A stretch of 5,966 nt of DNA, from NCBI GenBank assembly GCA_041581635.1, contig JBFICW010000060.1, positions 1 through 5,966 of the forward strand, given 5' to 3'. The position numbers were made by a program, and so were the translations under genes. The notes below the pieces were generated by a model, which saw only the letters and a program-made list of their open reading frames with translations, did not search any database and was not told the DNA's origin. This stretch comes from Porticoccus sp041581635. Its GTDB lineage: Bacteria; Pseudomonadota; Gammaproteobacteria; Pseudomonadales; Porticoccaceae. Positions 1 to 5,861 of the stretch are shown piece after piece (the first letter of the stretch is position 1; every line of letters begins with the position of its first letter).

Positions 1-76
1 ACGCCGGTTACAAAACCCTGGGTGCATGCCGAGATGGTGACCAATCTCGTTAATCCAAAGTCGCAAACTATTAGTT

Positions 77-109
77 GCCAACGACGACAACTACGCACTC
101 GCCGCCTAA
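77..109 (+). other. tmRNA proteolysis-tag reading frame (ANDDNYALAA, stop TAA)
   Basis: The resume codon is GCC at 77-79, preceded by TTAGTT, which corresponds to the TAGTC that sets the resume point in E. coli. Ten codons read A-N-D-D-N-Y-A-L-A-A and end in TAA at 107-109. The first alanine of the final tag comes from the charged tmRNA itself. The C-terminal A-L-A-A is the degron recognised by ClpXP and ClpAP in known systems. The tag differs from the E. coli ANDENYALAA by one residue (E to D) and equals the tag known from Pseudomonas. Confidence 0.93.
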
Positions 110-156
110 GAAACGGTAGATTGCCATCTGACTGGAGCCGTGCTTGTGCGTCCAGC

Positions 157-186
157 GCTTCATCTACCCTAGGGTAGCGGCGAAGC
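157..186 (+). other. tmRNA internal hairpin containing a 14-bp perfect palindrome
   Basis: CTACCCTAGGGTAG (164-177) is a perfect palindrome and would fold as a 5-bp stem with a CUAG loop. It is extended by GCTTC/GAAGC (157-161/182-186) across a small internal loop. GTGCTT (140-145) can instead pair with AAGCAC (183-188), so the outer stem has a competing partner, as expected in the pseudoknot-rich region after the tag frame. The exact fold was not computed. Confidence 0.5.
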
Positions 187-382
187 ACTCAGGTGTCATA
201 CTCACAAGATCGTGATGAAGCTCGTCCGGGGTGGATTCACTAAACACTTACCGGAATCGCGGTTTACGCGCCCTGCCAGCCGGGCTGTAAAACGTTAAAT
301 ATAATAGACTGAACTAAGCATGTAGAGCCTTCGGCAGCGGACTGACGGACAGGGGTTCAACTCCCCTCGCCTCCACCAATTC

Positions 383-408
383 AATGTCTACCAATGACCA
401 AGAATGAC
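383..408. repeat. Three AATG[A/T]C repeats with exact 10-bp period
   Basis: AATGTC (383-388), AATGAC (393-398) and AATGAC (403-408) start exactly 10 bp apart, about one helical turn, and begin 5 bp after the tmRNA CCA. Same-face spacing like this is typical of protein-binding arrays, but three short copies could also arise by chance. They lie in the transcribed spacer before the ssrA terminator. Confidence 0.4.
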
Positions 409-411
409 TTG

Positions 412-436
412 AAAGCCCCGTAAAACGGGCTTTTTT
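412..436 (+). terminator. Rho-independent terminator of ssrA
   Basis: The stem AAAGCCC (412-418) pairs with GGGCTTT (427-433) around an 8-nt A-rich loop and is followed by a run of six T (431-436). It lies 34 nt after the CCA end of tmRNA and is correctly oriented to end that transcript. Confidence 0.85.
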
Positions 437-478
437 GTTGCCTGCCACTTATCTACTATCCAGATGACTAGTGTCAGA

Positions 479-495
479 AACCCCTTTTAGGGGTT
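479..495. repeat. Inverted repeat AACCCC-TTTTA-GGGGTT
   Basis: A perfect 6-bp inverted repeat with a 5-nt spacer, lying 42 bp past the ssrA terminator and 28 bp before the integrase remnant's start codon. It has no downstream T tract (CATTTTGGGGG follows), so it is not a convincing terminator. Its right arm is also the first unit of the direct repeat at 490-511. Confidence 0.5.
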
Positions 496-511
496 CATTT
501 TGGGGGTACAT
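490..511. repeat. Imperfect direct repeat GGGGT[T/A]CAT, candidate integrase arm sites
   Basis: GGGGTTCAT (490-498) and GGGGTACAT (503-511) match at 8 of 9 positions with start points 13 bp apart. From memory, G-rich GGGGTA-type repeats are common just upstream of P4-family integrase genes, where they are thought to serve as arm-type binding sites and autoregulatory operators. The position here, 12 bp before the remnant's ATG, fits that. The role is inferred. Confidence 0.4.
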
Positions 512-523
512 AGGGATTCTCAA

Positions 524-703
524 ATGGAGATCCCCCCAGTCACGGAAAACTAGCAGCTATTACGGTCAAGCAGGCCAACGAGAAAGGCCACAAGCTCTTT
601 GATGGGGCTGGGTTATCCCTACTGATATTCAGGCTGGCAATTTGAGCAATCAGGCTACAATATTAACCGTAGATTGAGTCACACTAAATTAATACTGAAG
701 TAG
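524..703 (+). pseudogene. Decayed P4-type tyrosine integrase, N-terminal arm-binding domain only
   Basis: Reading from 544, the codons give GKLAAITVKQANEKGHKLFD and then GAGLSLLI before a stop at 643-645. This matches the N-terminal arm-DNA-binding domain (DUF4102 type) of P4-like integrases, whose usual pattern is LTxxxVKxAKP...KLxDGxGLxLxV. A plausible original start is ATG 524-526, preceded by AGGGA (512-516) at 7 nt spacing. From that ATG the frame runs M-E-I-P-P and would join the conserved frame if the C6 run (532-537) had lost one C. After LLI the frame seems to shift again near 625-630. The frame from 629 reads S-G-W-Q-F and later N-R-R-L-S, weakly like the S-G-x-x-W-x-F...K-R-x-L-S stretch of the family, and stops at TAG 701-703. 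The core-binding and catalytic R-H-R-Y regions are absent; intact members are about 400 residues. It cannot make a working enzyme. The family call rests on motif memory, not on a search. Confidence 0.65.
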
Positions 704-709
704 CTAGGT

Positions 710-742
710 ATTACAAGCGTGCCAGAAGCTGTTGCTTGTAAT
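710..742. repeat. Stem-loop ATTACAAGC/GCTTGTAAT, 28 bp past the GGDEF-EAL gene
   Basis: A perfect 9-bp inverted repeat (710-718 and 734-742) encloses a 15-nt spacer. It lies just downstream of the stop codon of the minus-strand operon and just after the integrase remnant. Read on the minus strand, the stem is followed by ACCTAGCTAC with no U tract, so it does not meet the standard intrinsic-terminator pattern. It might be a transcript-stabilising hairpin, a binding site, or a leftover of the element. Confidence 0.45.
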
Positions 743-770
743 TCCAAGCCTACAATTTCTATTGAAACCT

Positions 771-3700
771 TCAATACTGTTCTTGGATGTCTAACTGCTT
801 TCCTTCATAGGCCTGATACCGAGCAACAAACCTCTCGAATTGATCCGCAGGTAAGGGCTTACTAAAGTAATAGCCCTGCACTTCATCACAACCCAACAAA
901 TGCAAACAGGCCAATTGCGCATCAGTCTCCACCCCCTCAGCGATCGCGTGCATGCCTAGGCTGTGAGCCATACTGATGATGGCGGTAACGATAGCCTTGT
1001 CGTCTGGGTCAGACGTGATGTCTCGCACAAAGGATTGGTCTATCTTTAATTTATATACTTGGAATTTCTTAAGGTAGCTTAAGGACGAGTAGCCAGTGCC
1101 GAAGTCATCAATAGACATTTGGATGCCATGCGAGTGCAGTTCGTTCATCACTGAGATCACCTCTACCGGGTGACTCATAGCCACTGCCTCGGTCAACTCT
1201 ACCTCCAGATACTCAGGCGGCAATTGCACCTCATCAAGGATGCTGACAATCATCTCAGTGATATTCGCCTGACGAAACTGTACTGCAGATATATTTACTG
1301 CCATGACCATTGGCGGCAATCCTTTCTCCATCCAATCCTTTAATTGCCTGACTGCCGTGCGTACCACCCATTCTCCGATGGGAATGATAAGTCCGTTTGT
1401 CTCGGCGATGGGGATGAATTCTGCTGGTGAAAGCATGCCCAGCTCCGGATGCTGCCAACGCAGCAATGCTTCCACACCCACGACATGTCCGTTTTGTATA
1501 GATATCTGAGGCTGGTAATGCAGTAACAATTCATTGTTCTCTAAAGCATGGCTCAAGAGAGTACTTAACTGCAAAGTGCGTGCAGAATTTTCCTGAATCT
1601 CTTCAGTGAAGAAACAGTAATTATTCCGTCCATCTTGTTTGGCACGATACATGGCTGCATCGGCCTTCTGCGATAACAACTCGAGGCTTTCTCCATCATT
1701 CGGATAGATGGCGATACCAACCGATGCCGTAGCCGTCAATTCGTGTTGCTTTATATGAATAGGGTGGGAAATTGCCTCCATCAGCTTACACACAACCGCT
1801 ACCACCCCATTTGCATCGGTATCAGGTAGAAGCAGAATGAACTCATCTCCTCCGGTACGCGATACCGTATCGCCTTCACGTAAACATCCCTTGAGTCGCT
1901 TTCCAACTTCAATCAGCAGCAAGTCCCCTGTGCTATGCCCTAAGGTGTCGTTGATGTTTTTGAAATGATCCAGATCCATAAATATCACAGCCAAACTCTG
2001 CCCTCTACGTTCTGCTAGAGTCGATGCATATTTAAAGTGACTCTTCAGCGTCTCACGATTGGGCAGACCGGTGAGTTGGTCGAAATGAGCCAGCCTGTAG
2101 ATGTGCTCCTCTGATTCTTTTTGCTCGGTGACATCCTGTTTGATTGCCAAGTAATCCGTTATCTTCCCATCTGGCTGCCGGACGGGAGAAATCGTGACCA
2201 ATTCAGTGTAATCACTACCATTCTTGCGCCGATTAATGAGTTCTCCATGCCAGGGCTCACCCTTGACCAGATGTGACCATATCTCTTCATAGGTTGTTCT
2301 GGGCGTTTTGCCGGACTGCAGGATGCGCGGATTCTGTCCGAGAGCCTCTTCTTTACTGTAGCCCGTTGTACGGACAAAGTTCTGGTTGACATACTCGATG
2401 TTGCTATCGAGATCGGTGATAACAATCGTGCTGGGGCTTTGCTCAACAGCGAGCGAAAGTTTGGTTAAGGTAGCTTCGATTACCTTGCGCTCAGTGATAT
2501 CACGCCAGATACAAAACAGGACATCGCTTTTAGGGTCTGGCATACGTGTCAGACTGACCTCAGCAATGAACTCTTCACCGCTCTTCTTTATATGAGTCCA
2601 TTCAAAGCGGTGGTAGCCCTTAAGGCGGGCAATGGACATCATCTTGTCCTCCTCCACATCAGATCGATTCCCATTCGATTGAAACTCAGGCGACAACTCG
2701 GATGGGCGAGCCTTTATCAGTGATTCGGTTGTTTCATAGCCCAAAATTTGCGCTGCGGCTAGATTGCCCATCACAAATAAGCCATCGGAAATAAGCCACA
2801 TAGGGTCTTCGGAGAGGTCAAATAACCGCCGATACTTTTCCTCGCTTTCCTGCAATTCCTGCTCGACGAGCTTGCGTTCGGTGATGTCCTGAATCGTGCC
2901 CTGCACCGATACCACATTCCCTTGATCATCGCATTCCATCCTGGCTGATTGATGAACCCAGCGTTCGGTTAGATCGTCCTGACGAATGATGCGATACTCC
3001 CTGTCGAAAAACTTTTTCTTTTCAAGCACCCCTTTCTTAAAGTAACTACCCATCCAGCCTCGATCCTCTGGATGGGTCAGGTTTTCCCAACCTTTCATAG
3101 ATCGCATGAAAGTGTTGTCTATCCCGAACAGCTGATCGAACACTTCTGAGCTTGTCCACGACCCACCAGGGACATCGATAGTATAATTACCGAGCCGCGC
3201 AATCCGTTGGGACTCGAGGAGAGACGCTTCGCTATCGCGCAACTTTGACGTCATGCGCCTTGCCAGCCTTATGGCTCGCTCCCGTCTTCCAGCCAATTGC
3301 CAAATTATCAGTGATAGAAAGATACTCAGAAAAATGCCGGTTAACTGAATTGTTACAACTTCAGTGGTGCCTATGGCTGCCTCAAAAGCGGGTAACGATC
3401 GCAGGCGAATAGTCCATACATGTCCCATTCCCTTAAATTGTTGGCTGCCATGAAATAAGGAGTGATCTTGAAAATTGGTTATGAAATTATGGTTATCGGC
3501 GCCATACATTATCGTTTCTGGCGTTGTGATTTCTCCGTCAAAAAGCGTGTAGTCAATATTGTTAATTTGCTCACCGAGTATACCTGTCATTAGGTTATTC
3601 ATGCGAAACGGTGCATAGACCCAGCCAATGATGTTGGTGCGACGGTTGATCAATGTGTTATGTGGGTGTCCGGTACGGTACACCGGAAGATACATGAGAA

Positions 3701-4289
3701 ACCCCGCCTGCACGACCTCCTCGTTTTCTTGTACCAGCGTAACCTTGCCTGACATGGTCACTTCATTTCGATCCCGTGACTTCTCCATGGCAGCGCGCCG
3801 TACCGATTCTGAATACATGTCATAGCCAAAGGCGAGTTGATTACGAGGCGTGAAGGGTTCTAGATAGAGTATTGAGGTGTAAAGGTCCCGCTGACCTTTT
3901 GGGTGTAATGTATAATCAGCAAAGCCTTCCTTGCGAATCGATGCTATATGTCTGCTCTTGACTTCTGGCGGGACGACTAATGAAAAGCCAAGGCCTTGAA
4001 TACCAGGATAGTTACCTTCCAGGTTCACGGTGGCTGCGTAGTTGTAAAATTCGTCTCGACTAACACTTTTCAATGATTCGAACAAACCTCTGGTACTACG
4101 CAGAAGATTTGCATAGCCAATCAGTCGTTCCTCGATTCGAAGTTTGAAGAGACGCGCTTTAGAATCAAAACCTTCTTGCTGAAGATTGTATGCAGTTTTA
4201 AAGGCGGCCTGCTGCAAAAAGTAGGTTAAGAGGAGCCCCACCACCAAGACTGACCAAGGTAGTAGCTTGGTAAAATTAATACCATTCAT
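771..4289 (-). CDS. Membrane CHASE-PAS-PAS-PAS-GGDEF-EAL cyclic-di-GMP synthase/phosphodiesterase
   Basis: This 1172-residue inner-membrane sensor enzyme is predicted to make and/or degrade cyclic-di-GMP. Domains in order: TM segment (about 9-28); periplasmic CHASE domain (about 65-300, with RGLFESL at 67-73 and the YPGIQGLGF stretch at 94-102); second TM segment (about 311-333); PAS domains at about 355-470, 482-602 and 607-724, ending in DITERK, DITERK and DVTEQK; GGDEF domain (about 730-895); and EAL domain (about 905-1155). The GGDEF motif is intact (813-817), with metal-site D772 and an inhibitory-site RxxD (R804, D807) five residues upstream. The EAL half keeps E940-A-L, N999, E1034, DDFGTG (1061-1066), K1082, E1118 and QGYYF (1138-1142). 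Nothing obligatory for either activity is missing, so a bifunctional enzyme is possible; in many such fusions one activity dominates. The PAS domain at 607-724 has GQNPRILQSG where LOV domains carry the flavin-binding cysteine, so it is not a LOV domain. The start ATG follows a GGGGGG run at 6 nt. The gene lies 45 bp after the HD-GYP gene on the same strand. Ligands are unknown. Confidence 0.95.
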   Translation of the reverse strand: MNGINFTKLLPWSVLVVGLLLTYFLQQAAFKTAYNLQQEGFDSKARLFKLRIEERLIGYANLLRSTRGLFESLKSVSRDEFYNYAATVNLEGNYPGIQGLGFSLVVPPEVKSRHIASIRKEGFADYTLHPKGQRDLYTSILYLEPFTPRNQLAFGYDMYSESVRRAAMEKSRDRNEVTMSGKVTLVQENEEVVQAGFLMYLPVYRTGHPHNTLINRRTNIIGWVYAPFRMNNLMTGILGEQINNIDYTLFDGEITTPETIMYGADNHNFITNFQDHSLFHGSQQFKGMGHVWTIRLRSLPAFEAAIGTTEVVTIQLTGIFLSIFLSLIIWQLAGRRERAIRLARRMTSKLRDSEASLLESQRIARLGNYTIDVPGGSWTSSEVFDQLFGIDNTFMRSMKGWENLTHPEDRGWMGSYFKKGVLEKKKFFDREYRIIRQDDLTERWVHQSARMECDDQGNVVSVQGTIQDITERKLVEQELQESEEKYRRLFDLSEDPMWLISDGLFVMGNLAAAQILGYETTESLIKARPSELSPEFQSNGNRSDVEEDKMMSIARLKGYHRFEWTHIKKSGEEFIAEVSLTRMPDPKSDVLFCIWRDITERKVIEATLTKLSLAVEQSPSTIVITDLDSNIEYVNQNFVRTTGYSKEEALGQNPRILQSGKTPRTTYEEIWSHLVKGEPWHGELINRRKNGSDYTELVTISPVRQPDGKITDYLAIKQDVTEQKESEEHIYRLAHFDQLTGLPNRETLKSHFKYASTLAERRGQSLAVIFMDLDHFKNINDTLGHSTGDLLLIEVGKRLKGCLREGDTVSRTGGDEFILLLPDTDANGVVAVVCKLMEAISHPIHIKQHELTATASVGIAIYPNDGESLELLSQKADAAMYRAKQDGRNNYCFFTEEIQENSARTLQLSTLLSHALENNELLLHYQPQISIQNGHVVGVEALLRWQHPELGMLSPAEFIPIAETNGLIIPIGEWVVRTAVRQLKDWMEKGLPPMVMAVNISAVQFRQANITEMIVSILDEVQLPPEYLEVELTEAVAMSHPVEVISVMNELHSHGIQMSIDDFGTGYSSLSYLKKFQVYKLKIDQSFVRDITSDPDDKAIVTAIISMAHSLGMHAIAEGVETDAQLACLHLLGCDEVQGYYFSKPLPADQFERFVARYQAYEGKQLDIQEQY

Positions 4290-4295
4290 ATGTTA

Positions 4296-4303
4296 CCCCC
4301 CGG
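4296..4303 (-). promoter_or_regulatory. G-rich ribosome binding site of the GGDEF-EAL gene
   Basis: On the minus strand CCGGGGGG (4303-4296) is followed by TAACAT and the ATG at 4289. The G run can pair with the anti-Shine-Dalgarno CCUCC only in part. It is the only purine-rich block at suitable spacing and supports this start. The HD-GYP gene has a shorter G run (GGGG) before its first ATG. Confidence 0.45.
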
Positions 4304-4334
4304 AAAACCAAGGACATGTTGTTACATTGGTAGC

Positions 4335-5861
4335 TTAGATGCCCCACTCAAATTTATTATTCTTAAACAGATTTAAGCAGGCCTCCACAACTGCTGGATC
4401 ATAAAATGTAGCTTTATTTTTTTCGATTTCTTTCAGCGCGATGTCTATCCCTTTAGAGGGTCGATAAGGTCTATGCGAATTTATAGCCTCCACAACATCA
4501 GCCACGGCCAAAATCCGAGCTTCCATAATAATCTCATTTCCTTTTAGGCCCTTCGGGTAACCAGAGCCATCCAACCTTTCGTGATGCTGCAAAACTATTT
4601 GACCAACTGGCCAGGAGAAATCTATGTCTTTAATGATTTCCCACCCAATATCCGAGTGAGTCTTAATCATGGACAATTCATTAGCTGTCAGCCTGCCCGG
4701 CCGGTTAAGGATCTCAGCTGGAATGCCAATTTTTCCAATATCATGAATACTTGCACCCAACCTCAAACCTTCTATTCTGTCTTCATCCCAACCTAGTTCA
4801 TTTGCAATAGCGACACAGAGTTCTGCCACGCGGTGCTGATGCCCCGCCGTATAAGGGTCACGATATTCGATAGTATTAGAAATTGCCTGTACGGTCTGCT
4901 TATAGGCAGTCACCACCTTGTCGCCTGATAATAATCGCTCTAATTCAGAACCTGCACGCCCAGAGAATAACGCAATCACCGAACCAATTAGCTGCTCATC
5001 GTCAATGGGCTTATCGTTGAGTACTGCCATGATGCCCAGTAAATCCCCTCGACTCCCATAGAGCGTAGTACCAGCATAGGAATTAACCCCCATACTGCAT
5101 AACATACGATCGCCGGGAAACAATTGTTGAACATCATTTTGGTATATGCAGAGACCACCAGCAACAACAGTGGCGCAAGGTGTACCTGCAAGTTCATAGC
5201 TCACCGTATCGGAAAACTCACCATCTACCCATAGGACAATGGTTGAAGCCGTGTCTGACTTATCATTTACTAGGGCAATGAAGACGCATTTTGCCTGCAT
5301 AACTGCAGCAAGGTTTTCGGCCAGATTTTCCAGAAAATTCTTACCGGTCAAGCTGGCTGTGCCGTTATTAACAAAACACCGAACCCCATTCAGCTTGTGG
5401 TTTTCATCCGCCATATGTTTCGCTTCAGTGATGTCGTGAATCAGACCAAATGCTGAAACGATATTGCCATTTATGAATTCAGCCTGACCAATTGAGCGAA
5501 TCCAACGCTGTTCCCTTTTTTTGTTATAAACACGTAGCGTAAGATCCCAGCCTTCACCTTCTTCAAGACACCGGTGCATTACCTCCCTAATGCTCGCGGC
5601 ATCTTCGGGATGATAAAACTCATATAAAGAGTCCAACGTGGGCTGGTAGTCAGATGGCACACCAAAAATCTGGCAAGCTTCATTAGTCCAAAACAACTTT
5701 TTAGCTTGAGCATCAAGCTGCCAAGCTCCAATTTTTCCGAGCTTTGCAAGTTGTGAGAACAGCGAACATTCATCAATGTCGATCATGTTTCTTTCCAAAG
5801 AGCCTTCACCGGCCATATAGGAATGATCACCTATCAAGATAGTTTTCCCACATGGGCACAT
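4335..5861 (-). CDS. PAS-GAF-HD-GYP cyclic-di-GMP phosphodiesterase
   Basis: This predicted cytoplasmic protein of up to 508 residues hydrolyses cyclic-di-GMP under control of two sensor domains. There is no signal peptide or membrane segment. A PAS domain spans about 34-147 (ends HDITEAK), a GAF domain about 160-310 (with GTPCATVV at 226-233 and LLGIMAVL at 274-281), and the HD-GYP domain about 318-505. The catalytic set is complete: E332/R334/D335 and H341 in the opening YRDPYTAGH motif, H373-D374, G376-K377, P381, H402, H426-H427-E428, D431, G434-Y435-P436, D455 and the closing HRPYRP (463-468). An in-frame TAA directly precedes the first ATG, so the frame cannot start earlier. Three starts are possible: 5861 (M1, GGGG at 4 nt), 5816 (M16, AGGTGA at 10 nt) and 5786 (M26, GGAAAG at 4 nt). 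All domains lie after M26. The first 25 residues, with a C-P-C-G at 2-5, belong to no domain. It is the promoter-proximal gene of a likely two-gene operon. Confidence 0.93.
   Translation of the reverse strand: MCPCGKTILIGDHSYMAGEGSLERNMIDIDECSLFSQLAKLGKIGAWQLDAQAKKLFWTNEACQIFGVPSDYQPTLDSLYEFYHPEDAASIREVMHRCLEEGEGWDLTLRVYNKKREQRWIRSIGQAEFINGNIVSAFGLIHDITEAKHMADENHKLNGVRCFVNNGTASLTGKNFLENLAENLAAVMQAKCVFIALVNDKSDTASTIVLWVDGEFSDTVSYELAGTPCATVVAGGLCIYQNDVQQLFPGDRMLCSMGVNSYAGTTLYGSRGDLLGIMAVLNDKPIDDEQLIGSVIALFSGRAGSELERLLSGDKVVTAYKQTVQAISNTIEYRDPYTAGHQHRVAELCVAIANELGWDEDRIEGLRLGASIHDIGKIGIPAEILNRPGRLTANELSMIKTHSDIGWEIIKDIDFSWPVGQIVLQHHERLDGSGYPKGLKGNEIIMEARILAVADVVEAINSHRPYRPSKGIDIALKEIEKNKATFYDPAVVEACLNLFKNNKFEWGI
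5827..5832 (-). promoter_or_regulatory. AGGTGA Shine-Dalgarno supporting an internal start of the HD-GYP gene
   Basis: AGGTGA (minus strand) stands 10 nt before ATG 5816-5814. It is a closer match to the Shine-Dalgarno consensus than the GGGG before the ATG at 5861. If used, the protein would be 493 residues and would lose the C-P-C-G N-terminus. The choice cannot be settled from one sequence. Confidence 0.4.

Larger units (their letters stand above)
1..378 (+). ncRNA. ssrA: Transfer-messenger RNA (tmRNA), 5' end cut by window edge
   Basis: tmRNA acts with SmpB to rescue ribosomes stalled on broken mRNAs and tags the nascent peptide for proteolysis. Seen here: the conserved 5' region with GGTGCATGCCGAG (21-33), the tag reading frame at 77-109, the conserved block GACTGAACTAAGCATGTAG (307-325), and a tRNA-like 3' end. 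That end has a T-arm with stem AGGGG/CCCCT (351-355/363-367) and loop TTCAACT (356-362), then an acceptor strand CGCCTCC (368-374), discriminator A and encoded CCA (376-378). A helix CGAGAT/ATCTCG (30-35/44-49) matches the first pseudoknot region. By comparison with the remembered E. coli and Pseudomonas genes, about 18-20 nt of 5' sequence, including the other acceptor strand, lie before base 1. Full length would be near 400 nt, somewhat long for the family. The gene faces the two large protein genes and is not in their operon. Confidence 0.95.
379..770. mobile_element. Gene-free junction region downstream of ssrA: remnant of an ssrA-targeted integrative element
   Basis: This 392-base stretch has no intact gene. 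In order it holds three AATG repeats at 10-bp spacing (383-408), the ssrA terminator (412-436), a G-rich inverted and direct repeat block (479-511), a broken integrase start (524-703) and a stem-loop (710-742). The 3' end of ssrA is a well-known integration site for prophages and islands that carry tyrosine integrases, and the integrase gene normally sits right beside the attachment site in this orientation. No second copy of the ssrA 3' end is visible in the window, so the far boundary of the element, if it survives, lies elsewhere. The call as an element is inferred from the integrase fragment and its position. Confidence 0.5.

Noticed and set aside
346..378. Possible separate tRNA gene, suggested by TTCAACT loop and CCA end
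   Set aside because: The D-arm and anticodon arm of a tRNA are absent upstream, and the tag frame and conserved GACTGAACTAAGCATGTAG block identify it as the 3' domain of tmRNA.
479..500. AACCCC-TTTTA-GGGGTTCATTTT as a second terminator for ssrA
   Set aside because: The stem is short, the T run after it is broken (CATTTTGGGGG), and a much better terminator precedes it at 412-436.
1255..2595. Several open frames of 60-95 codons on both strands inside the GGDEF-EAL gene (for example 1303-1509 +, 2159-2446 -, 2386-2595 +)
   Set aside because: They lie wholly inside a coding region whose protein shows strong domain conservation, give no recognisable product and lack ribosome binding sites of note. 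They are frame shadows.
3628..3825. Plus-strand open frame antisense to the CHASE-coding segment
   Set aside because: It overlaps conserved CHASE codons and has no recognisable motif; treated as a shadow.
4581..5776. Open frames of 65-71 codons overlapping the HD-GYP gene
   Set aside because: The overlapping frame encodes intact PAS, GAF and HD-GYP domains; the alternatives are low-complexity or motif-free translations.
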